A stretch of 64,000 nucleotides of DNA from assembly GCF_032854445.1 (NCBI RefSeq), contig NW_027017953.1, forward strand, positions 560,501 through 624,500, given 5' to 3'. Both the position numbers and the translations under genes were made by a program. Source of the DNA: Liolophura sinensis. Lineage: Eukaryota > Mollusca > Polyplacophora > Chitonida > Chitonidae. Numbering within the stretch: position 1 is the stretch's first letter; every line of letters begins with the position of its first letter. The notes under the pieces were generated by a model. The model was given only the letters and a program-made list of their open reading frames with translations. It searched no databases and had not been told where the DNA came from. Of the stretch, positions 1 to 12,477 are shown one piece after another.

Positions 1-478
1 GTGGGATCGTGTGGCCACATTTAAGAGCGCTCTGCTTGCACACAATCAGTCACTCACGTGTGGGATCGTGTGGCCACATTTAAGAGCACGCTGCCTGGAC
101 ACAATCACTCACACATGTGGGATCGTGTGGCCACATTTAAGAGCACGCTGCCTGGACACAATCCGTCACTCACGTGTGGCCACATTTAAGAGCACGCTGC
201 CTGGACACAATCACTCACTCACTCACATGTGGGATCGTGTGGCCACATTTAAGAGCGCTCTGCTTGCACACAATCAGTCACTCACGTGTGGGATCGTGTG
301 GCCACATTTAAGAGCACGCTGCCTGGACACAATCACTCACACATGTGGGATCGTGTGGCCATATTTAAGAGCACGCTGCCTGGACACAATCACTCACTCA
401 CGTGTGGGATTGTGTGGCCACATTTAAGAGCACGCTGCCTGGACACAATCACTCACTCACGTGGGATCGTGTGTCTAG
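1..478. repeat. Minisatellite, 57-59 bp unit, continuing off the left edge
   Basis: About eight copies of a unit beginning GTGGGATCGTGTGGCCACAT and followed by TTAAGAGCACGCTGCCTGGA and a CACTCA-rich spacer. Spacer length varies, so the period drifts between 53 and 61 bp. Two unit types are seen, GCACGCTGCCTGG and GCGCTCTGCTTGC. The array starts at base 1, so its left end is outside the window. The 138-aa ORF through it is a repeat read-through. Confidence 0.95.
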
Positions 479-1245
479 CTTGTAACATCATTTAATGTTT
501 TACACCTTATTTACATAACATACCATTTGACACAATATTCTAAGGTCACATCCAACGGTTGAGGCAAGCTTTCTTTCACCATGGAAAACGTGGCCTTTTC
601 TTTCTCAAATGACCACGATATACATGGCTGAAATACAGCCAGTGTGACGTTAAACCCCTGTCATTTACCCTCTCCCGATCAACGTAGATCGACCCTTTTA
701 CTACGTATTTAATTTTCATCGCATTGGACATCCGCCAAGACGCATCAGCCATAATTACATGCACCTGCATGGACTGGTGTCGGACTAGAGCTCTTGCTGA
801 TTGTTCTTTATCTGATGTTTCATCTGTGGAGAAATCAACCGAAGACGTGACAAACAGCCAGCTCCTTCCCTCTAGTAGGCTACACGTGTATAATTTCGCC
901 AGCATGGTTAGGTTGTAAGTGAAAAATTAGCGCTTGCTGATCAGACAGATAGAAAACTGTGGTTGTTAAACTTGGGTGTAATCAGTCATTAGACATGCAG
1001 GTGATTAATACTATCTGGGGAGATAATCCATGGAGTTATGGGCAGCCTAATCCGAGACACTCTATGCATAAGGGACGGGCAGGGGGGCGGTGGAGCTGTG
1101 GGGAATATCAGGGAGGTCACCGTGGTCATTATGATACCATGCATGTGTTGGAAATGATGCCGGTACTGAGTCTGACGGCTTCATTTAATAAACACATCCA
1201 CAACTGATAATCCAAAATACATTAACGATTTTTTCTATAGTGTTT
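479..1245. other. Gene-free stretch
   Basis: No coding exon or array is recognised. A short SINE-like tail lies at 621-655. The ORFs on both strands (60-110 aa) have no recognisable domain and overlap each other. Confidence 0.5.
621..655 (+). mobile_element. SINE-3-type 3' tail fragment
   Basis: The stretch GGCTGAAATACAGCCAGTGT followed by GACGTTAAACCCC resembles the conserved 3' end (CTGAAATACTG, then GCGTTAAAC) seen at 4095-4140 and, inverted, at 36302-36366. Only the tail is left. Confidence 0.4.
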
Positions 1246-1249
1246 TTAT

Positions 1250-2835
1250 TAGACCCCAAACAACGGAAATGCTCTCTGTTTAGTGTGATGACATAATGAC
1301 CAGTGCTACTGTTAATGCCCATGATTTATCCTGTTCACTGAATTCTGTAAAAATCTACAAGGCCTGTGATTATGACAATATTTCAGGTCTACTTTTGAAA
1401 GAGTGTGCAGAGGAACTGGCCGTTCCCTTAAGCTTAATTTTCAATGCATCTCTTTAAAATGGGTGCTTCCCAACAGATTTTAAGAGAGCTAACGTGATTC
1501 CAATTTTCAAAAAAGGCGACCGGACTGACGTTACTAACTACCGCTCTATATCTTTGCTACCACTCTTCAGTAAAATTTTGGAAAAGGCTGTATATGAAAC
1601 ATTGTTTCGATATGTTCGAAACAAAATAGCGTTAAATCAATCATTTTTTCGTAAACGTGACACAGCTACCAGCCTAGCCTGTTATGTTGATGGTATCACT
1701 AAGGCTTTTGACGTAAAACTGCAGACCGATACAAACAAGTGCGTTCCGCGCAAGAATGTGAGCTATTACAGGATAACCTTGCACGTTTAACAAACTGGTG
1801 TTCAGTTTGACAGCTTAAGTTAAATGTGGACAAGTGTTGTGCCATATCATTCACGAATAAGACCAATAAAATTATATCCAATTATAGCATGGACGGACAT
1901 GCACTTGAAAGAGTTGAGACTGTGAAAGATCTTGGGATAACATTAACCAGTAATCTGAACTTTAGAGTACATGTCACCAATACCGTTAGAAAAGGTTATA
2001 AAATGCTTGGTTTTCTCAAGCGATCGTGTATTTCTTTTACAAAAACCAAGTCACTTGTGTCATTGTACAGATCTTCAGTTCGCTCCAACTTGGAGTATGG
2101 GTCAGTTATATGGTCACCCACCAAAAAATATCTCTCAGACAAGTTAGAGACTGCTCAAAAAAAAGTTCATCAAATATATATGTTTTAAGACTGATGACGC
2201 TTATTCCTCTGAAAAATACAGTGGTTTGAGTAAACATTTTCAGCTGCCAACACTATCTGATCGCCGCAGAGCTGCAGGTTTAAAGTTCTTACAAAAAATG
2301 TGTTCACTCTATCGTTGACTCGCCTTACCTAGAAGAGCAGGTCCTGCCCGGGCCTTACGACAAACGGCAACTCTCCGACCTGCGTCAACTAGAATTAACG
2401 CTCGAAAACATTCTTTTTTCCCTCGAGCCATGAATTCCTATAATGACCCGAGTTCTAACCATTCCATAGAAATTTTTTCTTCACAACAATCTTTTAGAAA
2501 GTCAGTGCACTCGATTCTTTTTTAACGGTTTGTGTGTGGTTAACATATTTCATGATCTTAACTTCTGATTATAACGGTTTACAGTTCTTATTTTTTGTGA
2601 AATTTCAACAAGAATAGTTTTATATATTCACCTATGTTTACACGTAGGCTTATAACATTTCTGGACAAAGAATTACATCATATGTTTACCTGCGTTTACA
2701 CTATCTTTGTACAAAAATTGTATTTTATATTTACCTAGCTCTACATATACGCTTCTGTTACATTGTATGTATTCTGTTATCAGACCTGTAAGTGGGCTCC
2801 TGGCCTGTTGACTCTGAATATTAATAAACCATAAA
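1250..2835 (+). mobile_element. Degenerate non-LTR retrotransposon, reverse transcriptase remnant and 3' UTR
   Basis: Translation of 1330-1700 gives a reverse transcriptase N-terminal part containing VIPIFKKGD, TNYRSISLLP and FSKILEK, a motif series typical of jockey/CR1-like LINE reverse transcriptases. From 1826 another frame gives the C-terminal 'thumb' part (KDLGITLTSNLNF, LVSLYRSSVRSNLEYGSVIW), continuing in further frames to about 2525. The segment that should hold the catalytic YADD box is missing: the palm region between about 1720 and 1810 is collapsed to a short out-of-frame stretch. Several frameshifts and stops break the rest. The 3' end has a plausible AATAAA at 2823-2828. The element is inactive; 5' sequences and the endonuclease domain are absent. 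The exact clade was not determined. Confidence 0.85.
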
Positions 2836-2922
2836 CTTTGTCATAAGAGACAATTTAACCTAATAAAAATGGGCTGACAGGGCACAGATGTATACTTACT
2901 GTCATGCAGGCACAAGTACAGG

Positions 2923-3912
2923 CCGACCCACGAAACATATAGGATCGCTTGTTAGATCAACGAAGTATAGGATCCCTGGTTAGACCCACGAAGTATAGGA
3001 TCCCTGGTTAGACCCACGAAGTATAGGATCCCTGGTTAGACCTACGAAGTATAACATCCCTGGTTAGACCCACAAAGTATAGGATCCCTGGTTAGACCCA
3101 CGAAGTATAACATCCCTGGTTAGACCCACGAAGTATAGGGTCCCTGGTTAGACCCACGAAGTATAACATCCCTGGTTAGACCCACAAAGTATAGGATCCC
3201 TGGTTAGACCCACGAAGTTCAGGATCCCTGGTTAGACCCAGGAAGTATAACATCCCTGGTTATACCCACGAAGTATAGGATCCCTGGTTAGACCCACAAA
3301 GTATAGGATCCCTGGTTAGACCCACAAAGTATAGGATCCCTGGTTAGACCCACGAAGTATAGGATCCCTGGATCGACCCACGAAGTATAACACCCCTGGT
3401 TAGACCCACGAAGTATAGGATCCCTGGTTAGACCAACGAAATATAGGATTCCTGGTTAAACCCAAGAAGTACAGGATCCCTGGCTAGACCCACAAAGTAT
3501 AGGATGGCTGGTTAGTCACACGAAGTATAAGATCCCTGGTTAGACCCACGAAGTATAGGATCTCTAGTTAGTCCCACAAAGTATAGGATCTCTAGTTAGT
3601 CCCACAAAGTATAGGATTCCTGGTTAGACCCACAAAGTATAGAATCCCTGGTTGGACTCAGGGAGCATAGGATCCCCGGTTACACCTACCAAGTATACTA
3701 TCCCTTGTTAGACCCACGAAGTATAGGATGGCTGGTTAGTCACACGAAGTATAAGATCCCTGGTTAGACCCACAAAGTATAGGATTTCTGATTAGACCTC
3801 AAGAAGTATAGGACCCGTGGTTCGACCCACGAAGTATGTAGGATCCCTGGTTAGATCCACGAAGTACAGGATCCCTGGTTAGACCCCAAGAAGTATATAG
3901 GATCCCCGGTTA
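2923..3912. repeat. Minisatellite, 28 bp unit, about 35 copies
   Basis: The unit is GACCCACGAAGTATAGGATC followed by CCTGGTTA. Variants include TATAACATCC for TATAGGATCC and CACAAAG for CACGAAG. The right end is more diverged than the middle. It contains no long ORF. Confidence 0.97.
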
Positions 3913-5258
3913 GTGGCGAAGTTCCAGCGATCATTTGTGATAAACTGATACGATGCTATCTATGAAGCAGTCGCATGAAAATGGCTCTTGTATATATTAT
4001 GTCGTCAGATTAATTTTTTGATTTTGATAAACGTTTCATAACGTAATGTAATCGAACATCAACCTTTATTCCGTACAGACAATTGCCACTTTATAGCTGA
4101 AATGCTGTCGATGTGGCGTTAAACAATAATCATTCATTTATTCAATGCAGGTCCATACTGTCACTGTGTACTCCTTGTACACTCGATGTGTCATTTCTTA
4201 TATAGATGATAAAACGCAATGAATACCAAATCACTGGTTTTCATTATCATTTAATTTCCACATACAATGAAGTCTATAGTGTTACTCAGTGTTGTGAGAT
4301 TCCCACTGAATCACTGAATCTTAAAATCGGAAATGTCACAGATATCATATTATATACCCTGCGTGTCTGGACCTGTGAAGACCGGTCGGCTACATATATG
4401 CCCTGAGACACTTTCAACAGGTTTTTAAGACTTAACGTGCACGAGATGTGGATTCGAATCGCCTATAATTACCCTTAGAGCACAACTTTCCCTAAGCTTC
4501 TCTGCCTGCCCGGATTGCGAGAAATTTTGTTTTGAAGATACACCACGTAACATATCTGTAGTCTAGTACAAGATATGTATACAGAGACAGCTGGACAGGC
4601 GCCGTGACCGAGCGGGAGTGGGCATCGAGGTCACTCCATACCACCCAGCGTGTTGTGCCCGGCCTCAAAACGGCGACTAAATGACAGCTAATTCATTCAT
4701 GCCGCACATATCCCGTAGGCGCGTTATACAGCACTGTGTAGAACTAGTACACAGTAGTTTTTAGAGAGTATATCTGATAACTGACTCAAATTTAAAACCC
4801 AAATCTCCGTGTCCCACAAAAACAGCCAGTCCAATAACTAAAGCGTATTATGTGGGCAGTGAACAGTCAGGTGCCTGGTTATTTGTGGCCTATAGTTAGT
4901 CATTGAACTGATTAGGGCGAATATTTGCATGGTATAGCTGTCATCGCCCAGTCTAGTTCAGAATTTGAATCGCTAACCCCTGTAAGTCAGCCTGCTGTAT
5001 GAAAATATGTGTATGGCCCAGTAGCGCTGATCTATAAGGGATATGCATGTGGGAATGTGTTGATTTGAAACCGACTAGCTTCCTCGTCTTTTTTCTTCTT
5101 CTTTATCCTCTGAAGGATAGTTTTTGCCAGCAGCGAAGAAATACGACAATAATTTTATTTTGTGTTTCACAGAAGAGGCGACAACAAAATCATGAAATGG
5201 AACAAAAATAAAATTTTAAATCTGCCTTTTATTTCTCCGATCTTGATAGGTTTTTATG
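3913..5258. other. Gene-free stretch
   Basis: AT-rich sequence with no recognisable exon. It holds one SINE-3 tail (4095-4140). The stretch around 4601-4690 (GGCGCCGTGACCGAGCGGG) looks faintly tRNA-like but does not fold convincingly. Confidence 0.5.
4095..4140 (+). mobile_element. SINE-3-type 3' tail fragment
   Basis: It contains GCTGAAATGCTGTCGATGTG followed by GCGTTAAACAATAATCATTC, the conserved 3' end of this SINE type. The body is not recognisable upstream. Confidence 0.5.
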
Positions 5259-5272
5259 ATATTCCTGTTTCT

Positions 5273-5536
5273 AGGGTCCTCCGTGGCTCAGTTGGTTAGC
5301 CCACTAGCGCAGCGTATTGACCCAGGAGCCTCTCACCAATACGATCGCTGTGAATCCAGCTCAGGCTGGCTTCCTCTCCGGTCGTACGAGGGAAGATCTT
5401 GCAGCATCCTGCAGATGGTCGTGGGTTTCCCCCGGGCTCTGCCTTGTTTCTTCCCACTATAATGCTGCCCGTGTCGTATAAGTGAAATATTCTTGAGTAC
5501 GGCGTAAACCACCTATCAAATAAATAAATAAATAAA
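5273..5536 (+). mobile_element. SINE-2, full-length insertion with 14-bp target-site duplication
   Basis: The element starts with a tRNA-like head (CCTCCGTGGCTCAGTTGGTT with an A-box-like TGGCTCAGTTGG), continues through GGTCGTGGGTTTCCCCCGGG and ends AGTACGGCGTAAACCACC plus (AAAT)n. The 14-bp ATATTCCTGTTTCT is present on both sides (5259-5272 and 5537-5550), marking a target-primed insertion. ORFs here are SINE read-through. Confidence 0.93.
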
Positions 5537-5550
5537 ATATTCCTGTTTCT

Positions 5551-5929
5551 CAAGGTTTTCCGGTTATGTTAATCTGTTCCTAACAGTAAGAGTTGCTACG
5601 ACAGTTCAGCATTTCCCACAAATTTGATGTTTTTGGTTTTTAAATTTATTTTTATACCCACTCTTCAAAAACTACACAAGATGTGTACCGCACGCACACA
5701 TTAATTGTAAGAGATTTGCACGGGAACATTAATATGTACCTTGTATGCATCATCGTACGTACACATTTAATGTATTTGTTGTGTACCTCTGGTACTCATT
5801 TTGTTTACATCACGGTACACATTTGCTTTTTGAGAGCACCCCTGACATTGAAAAAAAAGATTCATTTTGCATGTAAAGCAGAAAGTTAAATTGTTGTGGC
5901 CTATACAAGGAGAAAAGGATGAAAAAACT
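5551..5929. other. Gene-free stretch
   Basis: No array, SINE or supported exon is seen. The 68-aa ORF at 5683-5889 is low-complexity and unrecognised. Confidence 0.5.
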
Positions 5930-6912
5930 GAGCGGACGGATGGCATCTAAAGGCGGTGGACCGGCCTGGATAGCACAGTTGGTAGACCGTCCGCTTCGGG
6001 ACCGGTAGATCCAGGATCAATCCTTGATCGAGTCACACCTAAGACTTTAAAAGAGGAAGTTGTAACTTCCTCGCTTGGCGTTCAGCATGAAGGGGATAGT
6101 ACAACGACTGGTTGACCCGTATCAGTATGATGGCTCGGGCGGGCGGCTTACTTCGGTAAGTCGTCTCAGTGAAGCAGCACTAAATAAAAGAGAAAAAAAT
6201 AAAATCCGTCCTGCAACAAGGAGGCACATTACACGTACATGCACCCTAATGATTCCTTCGGCGTCATATGACTGAAAAATTGTTGAGTACGACGTTAAAC
6301 CCCAAACACTCACTCACTCACTCTAAAGGCAGTGGTGGAAACTATATTGACGGATGGCACCTAAAGGCGGCGGTGTGAATTATACAGGCGGATGGCATCT
6401 AAAGGCGGCGGTGTATACTATACTCACAAATGGCATCTAAAGACGGCGGTGTAAACTATACTGACGGATGGCATCTAAAGGTAGAGGTGTGTATTATACT
6501 GACGGATGGCATTTAAAAGCGGCGGTGTAAACTATACAGACGGATGGCATCTAAAGGCGGTGGTGTAAACTGTACAGACGGGTGCCATCTAAAGGGGGCG
6601 GTGTAAACTATACAGACCGATGGCATGAAAAGGTGGTGTTGTAAACTATACAGACGGATGGCATCTAAAGACGATGGTGTAGACTGTATAAACAGATGGC
6701 ATCTCAAGCCGGTATTGTAAACTATTCAGACGGATAGCATTAAAGGCGATGGTGTAAACTATACATACGGATGGCATATAAGTGCGGTGTGTGCCATGGC
6801 ATCTAAGTGCAGCGTATGCTTTACACACGGATGGCATTTAAGTACGGCGTGTGCTATACACACGGGTGGCATCTAAGTACGGCGTATGCTATACACACGG
6901 ATGGCGTGTGGT
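5930..6912. repeat. Minisatellite, 38 bp unit, split by a SINE
   Basis: The unit is GGCGGCGGTGTAAACTATAC followed by AGACGGATGGCATCTAAA. One partial unit lies at 5930-5959, then a SINE-1 (5960-6321), then the array resumes at 6322. From about 6770 the units become shorter and diverged (AAGTGCGGCGTGTGCTATAC type). Confidence 0.93.
5960..6321 (+). mobile_element. SINE-1 inserted inside the 38-bp minisatellite
   Basis: The tRNA-like head GATAGCACAGTTGGTAGACC and B-box-like GATCAATCC are followed by the SINE-1 body (GAGGAAGTTGTAACTTCCTC), and the element ends with TGAGTACGACGTTAAACCCC and (CACT)n. The array sequence TCTAAAGGCGGTGG (5946-5959) is repeated with one mismatch at 6322-6335. This is the target-site duplication and shows that the array predates the SINE. 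Confidence 0.92.
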
Positions 6913-6934
6913 GTATGCTATAGAGCCTTTAGGC

Positions 6935-7020
6935 ACCCTCACTGGCCGAGTCCTTTAAGGCCCACTTCTCGTACAAGAGCCGATCGCCCTAGGTTGCAGG
7001 TTCGAATCCACCTCTTGTTC
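6935..7020 (+). other. tRNA-like pseudogene or SINE head
   Basis: ACTGGCCGAGTCCTTTAAGG resembles an A box of a type II (Leu/Ser) tRNA, and GGTTGCAGGTTCGAATCCAC is a good B box. The acceptor and T stems do not pair properly, so a working tRNA gene is unlikely. It is probably a tRNA-derived repeat head. Confidence 0.35.
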
Positions 7021-10000
7021 ATTTTTTGGATGAAGGCGCATGGGGTAATGAAATACATGTACCCTAAAACGTTAACTACTAATCACATGGACCGTAAGTC
7101 ACCTGACTTAAGGCTGCAGCACAATGTTAATACTCATAAATGCATTGATATTGGACATGACAGGATATATATATATTTAATATGTTCGATACAATTTTTG
7201 CGACAGTATTTCTAACACTTCACTATTAATTATAGACCTTTGAGGGTCTGTCCAATTAATTTTCCCTAATTATTAACAGCTCATGCAACCTTGGCTAGTG
7301 TGATTAAATGAAAACTTTGTGGGGCTTACAATTATTTACACAGATATATAATTGACACAGCGATTATAAATTGTACAAAGGCTGTATTCGTGTTCATAAC
7401 CTGGGAGGACAGCTCTGTAGATATACCATCCACACTGAGGAAGTTATGTTCCGGGTGACTGACGACAGACAATCCGTGAACGCCGCAGGCAAGTCTCTCT
7501 ATAATCTCGTAATGAATTCGCTATATAAACATCACCTCGTCTGAAAGCAGCTGTATCCATGCTGTGTATATACCAACATCCTTTCTTATACATGTACCTA
7601 AGTACTGTGGCGATATGCATGGCTATCGAGTTAGCACCCTTTGTGTGTACGCTTATCTGCATCTTGAATAGGTCCACAAGCGTTTGTGTACATTAACATA
7701 CTTATTCTGTATAAAACATACACATTAAGATGATCCCACGTCGTGACGATTTCCCCATCCGCAGGGAGTCGGATGGTCTCTGCAGGATCTGTTATTAACT
7801 TAGTGGCAGGTATATACATACACTAGTTTACCTTTATAAACGGCCTTGTCACACCGGTATTCTCCACACATTACCCTGGCCGCTAGTCACGGCGTTATCC
7901 TCCACACAACTTTGTTAATTTGGTGCATGGACGAACGTTTCAGTGCCTAATTCGAATTATTTATGTTAGGAGTTCGAAACTACATTCTGGTCGATATTTC
8001 AAATGTAGGTTCCGCGTACATTTGTAAGAGACGTTCGTGGCATGGTTTTAGCAGTATATGTGAAGTTTGATGTTTATCGTGACCCGCGCTGTTATACAAG
8101 ATATATACCACTGGCAGTCTCCAACTTCCAGTGTACCGACTATCCGACAGTCGACCAGCTGGGTTTGTATGTAAGCTCTGCGCGCTTCATTATATGCTAT
8201 ATACAAAAGCATTTTTAATTAGTGTATCTTCTTTTCTTAGACACTTACACATATTCCTGATCTTTCAGAAAATTCACAAATGAATGGTCACCACATTCGT
8301 GAAAAAAGAACGGACACCATTCTGACATTAATTATATCACGTATCGGGACTCCGGCGACATGCAACTACGCAAACATTCTCAGATTAGTAAAATTAATCA
8401 AACGTTATGCTCTTTCCTCGTCAGATTCGCCGCCATCGTGATTTATACTTTTCTTGTCACGTGCTCTGACTGGTCAATTTGGCTCTGCAACACTCACACC
8501 TGTTGCTTGATTTGCATATTCGATCGGGGTGTGCACGAGAGCGCGAGCTCACGTGACCATATCTTCTAATTCAAGAGGAATGCTATTCCCACGTGCACAC
8601 GCTCTTCAGAACAACTCGCTCTCCCCTACTATCCTTCAGTGGATTGGTCCACTTGCTTGGCTCTTTGAATGAATCGAACCAAATATCGAGTATCGCGACA
8701 GTTGTGGTCACCATAGCAACGTCTTATATTGTCCTGTCCGCATCATGAATGCAAAGCTTTTGAGCTCGAGGTCATTGTCAACAAGTGCGGAGAAAGATTC
8801 GGGTAACAAATGCACGTGCACACAGTCACCTCAACACGCACTCCCCTGAACATTTCTGACATCTGTTGCCTTGCGAGGTGTCACATGTCAGTTTTTGTAC
8901 AGCAAATGTCATAAATTGTCAGAAACAGCTTTCTGGCAGGACAGCGCTAGTTACTGCTGCGACCACTCCACCTTGTACATTTTGAAGTCTGTCTAATATT
9001 GTTTCTGTGCAACTGCCCGTTGACAGGAATGCCTAGCACTTCCAAGTAGGCGAGGACTTTTGAGGAAAAGAGGAATAGAACAAATCTGAATACATTATTA
9101 GGAGTGGTTTTCAGTTTAAACCCTTCACATTTCGGCTATAAGTGAATAATCACATATCATGGCTAATTTCATGTCGTCAGTCTGAACTCAGATGTAAAGA
9201 TCTTCGTATTAGCCTATATACGTATTAACAAATATACAGCGTCTTTAACAGACAGATCTCGTGGAGTCGAATGCTTAACAGAAATGTCACGGCGTTGTCG
9301 ACACCCTGAACACTGTTTAGTTTAGTTTTTCTGCACGTTTATGATCACATTGAACAGAGTGAAATGTTCACCTCATATCACAACCATGTAACCATGCACT
9401 ATAAAAATCACGTGACAGTGAATTGCGTGAGAGTCTGGTATATCGTCTGCCGAATCATGTGTGATAGTTATGGTGATGAGGCTAGCAGACTTTGGTCTGA
9501 ACAAAAACCTCAGCCGTCATGTACCACATGTCAACTATCTTTGAGGGATAATCTCCGGAAACCCAATACTGGTCTTCAGCCATTGTCTGTGACGGTCACC
9601 ATAAGCGGTTTAGCGGCTGGATACGATGTGACGATTGTGAGCGGAATAGAGCGGAGAGCGTACATGACCCGACAAGGTCGGCCTTCATCACAATCACACC
9701 AGGTTCACATAGCTGACATTCTATCTTCCGCTCAAGGTCGGGCTTGGTTACAGATTTATATATAGTATATTTCAAAACACGTTTGTCAGTGCTTATAAGT
9801 TTGATGTGTGTCTACAGAAAAGCGCACATCCGGCACTGTTCTTCAGTTAGCAGTTACATCCAGGATAGGCGTTGAATAACTGTGCCCTACAATTCACTGG
9901 GGATTTTGTTTTCTAGAAATTGTCCAAGTCCATGCAATAGGCCTGTTTAAAAAACCTAGACTTGGTATTTTTAATACAGAAGCAGACAATGGAACATTGC

Positions 10001-12241
10001 ACATCAGCTATGACTACGGATGAATAGGTTTACATATATCCGGCTCATTTAATGAAGCCAAACCACCCGCGTCCTTGACCTTCGTATGGGCTTAACTACA
10101 AAAATGACGTGTCTTTCATGATTGAGCGTAATACGCTCTCGACAAAGTCTGTAACACCGATTGGATGTAGGATTAACACATGTTCTAAGAAGAAGAAATC
10201 AGCTGTCAAACGTGGATTGACTCTCCCTGCTGCATTCTCCCTGCTCAGTTGTTGCCAGCGAATGTTCAAAACAGCCAATCACAACGTTTTACAATGTCCA
10301 TAACCAGCAAAACTCCCGTGATGCAACCGTGTTTTGGGTAATTTTAGCCAATCAGTGCATCTGTAACAAATTTCAGCCACAGGTTATGCGTTGCCAATGA
10401 TTCTTTAAAGCAATGCCCATTTAACATCGTTAACAGACTACTGGTACCATTCTTGACCATTTGTTAGCCGCCCCATTGATTGCTGGGAGCAGTACTTGAG
10501 CAGGTGGAGAAAAACTCTAGTACTGCACCATTATGTTCTAAAGTATGCCTTTATTCTCCTCGCCAAAGCTTGGATAAAGACTTTGACAGCAGTTCAAGGC
10601 CACAAATGGCTTTAACTGAGATTCTACCATGTCTAATTCCAACTTTTCTGGACAGGAATTGTTAAATAGAAGAAATTAAGAAGAACAGAATTAGCCAGGT
10701 GTCTGCCATGAAGTTATCCGTTTGGATGGCTGTCAGAAAGGAGTATCTGGAATGCGCATTTATATTGATGCCAGTTCATTGCATGTTTTCTTTTCACTTG
10801 ATGGGTGTTGATAAAAAAAACTTAGAGGCTGTGTTAGAGTTACACACAGGTATTGTGCATATTGGCGTGGGCAGTGGGCCCACCTGCACGTCCTGAGTGG
10901 TTTTGATAATCTGTATAGCTTGCACAATGTATATCTTACCGGCATCATTAAGAGTAGATGTGTAGACGGCAGCCAGGCAGAGGAAACTGGAGTGCCGACG
11001 CGTGTTAGGTATCTGATAAACTCCCTGACTTAAAGCCGCACTCGAGCCAATGGGAGCAAAGTTTTAGACTAACGAGCCAGACCACGAGCTCAAACCCTAT
11101 AACATTTTTGTAGGTATTTCAGTGCCTATGCCGGCAATACCTTGGCTTGTACTTTGTTTTTGATTGTGAGGTCTAACAACGAGCAATCTCCTTTAAAAAA
11201 AACACACCTGTTGGATTGTTCTTTGTCTTTTGACGTTTTTGATTTTTTGTGCACCGGCACGAGTACAGATATCCCCTGTTCCTGTACAGTCTTATCTCAA
11301 CGTGCACAATAACATACTTCACCTTCGCCGGCACACCTGTCAATGTGTAGATAACAGAGGCACATCAAACAAAGCAAATTGGTGTGTCCATGTATATAAT
11401 GCAGATAACGTATAACTACGTGCTCTGTTTGAAGGCCAAATTAATTCACATTATTTTTATGAAGTTTAAAAGTTTACGTTTCAGCTGTCTGGTAATGTTA
11501 ATAATGGCGGACTATAATCACATTTACGCGGCGCTGACTTGGTGAATATTCATTTCCTTACACTGATTAGATATGTATCGGAGTCGCATGGCTCTTGTAA
11601 GGGTTTATGTGGACACTGGTTTATTTTTCTAAAAACCAGCGCTTGGATAGTGCATTGTTACCATATACAGAGCCTTTGTAGCCACCAGCTTCTGTGTGGG
11701 TACGGCTAACAAACCATGGACAGCAGAACGCCTTGGGACACACGGTTAAGACCTTGCGCAAAGATGTCACTGAACATTAAACAAGTCGTCTACCATCTGG
11801 GATTTGAATCTTTATTGGACAACCTTTTCTTGATGAGAAGAAACTTAACATTGTGTGTCGAATGGTCACGGGCCAATGACAATGAACCTATCTGTCGCCC
11901 GGGGGTACGATATGTGAAGCCCCAGGAGTCTGTGGTTGGTGGACAAGCCGGTGTTAGCCCCGGGGGAGGGGGGGGGGGGTCATACAGACCCGTCTGTGTG
12001 GAACAACAATAAATGATCCCTACAAGAGATACCTCCACCGTACAACATGTTTAAGGAGACCCATGGGTTGATAAACAGTGGGGAAGGTCTCTCATTATGA
12101 GACTGCAGTACCGGTACCGTGCTTGCCAACTCCTAGTCACAAACACACGGTTTCCCATTAACATAAACACACTGGTCGTCAAGATTTCAAAACCACACTC
12201 GGGCAATTCCCTTCTTTCATATTGTTCAGCATAAAGGGTGG
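7021..12241. other. Long gene-free stretch (5.2 kb)
   Basis: No tandem array or SINE is recognised. It contains scattered CACGTG and CCAAT-like motifs around 8500-8800. The longest non-repetitive ORF (9364-9765, 133 aa, +) has no family I recognise, and its starting ATG has no supporting context. A G-rich run lies at 11957-11980. I see no defensible exon. Confidence 0.45.
11957..11980 (+). other. Poly-G tract, potential G-quadruplex
   Basis: A CCCCGGGGGA stretch runs directly into ten or more consecutive G, and the tract could form a quadruplex on this strand. There is no gene context to give it a role. Confidence 0.4.
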
Positions 12242-12445
12242 CAGACCTGATTCTGATGGACCCGGTGTCAGTGTACTGTGGCTAGGTCAGGCGTCATATC
12301 TCCTGGGCGTCTTTTTCATGCCGTTTCAGTGAGGCAGCACCCTAAACTTGTCATTACTGGGTCTGACTTGCTGTAAGGAGACACCGCCGTGATGTGACCG
12401 GAATAATGCTGAACAGGCGCTAAGACGAAGTAAACAAAAAAACAA
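12242..12445 (+). mobile_element. SINE-3 copy, diverged
   Basis: It carries the SINE-3 signatures GTGTCAGTGTACTGTGG, TCAGTGAGGCAGCACC and TGTAAGGAGACACCGCC, a tail GGAATAATGCTGAACAGGCG, and a final (AAAC)n run. The same blocks occur at 21900-22260. Confidence 0.7.
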
Positions 12446-12477
12446 ACAAACAAATATCCTCGCAAGTTTTTTTGTTT

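Noticed and set aside
2923-3912. CRISPR-like array (28-bp repeats)
   Set aside because: Repeats are directly adjacent with no unique spacers, in animal nuclear DNA. It is a minisatellite.
4601-4690. tRNA-like SINE head (GCGCCGTGACCGAGCGGG)
   Set aside because: No B box at the right distance and no second copy in the window.
6935-7020. Functional tRNA-Leu/Ser gene
   Set aside because: A and B box look good but acceptor and T stems do not pair. More likely a tRNA-derived repeat head.
9364-9765. 133-aa ORF with a fibronectin-III-like TVTISGLAAGYDVTI stretch
   Set aside because: Only one short resemblance, no domain length, no splice or poly(A) signals. Probably chance.
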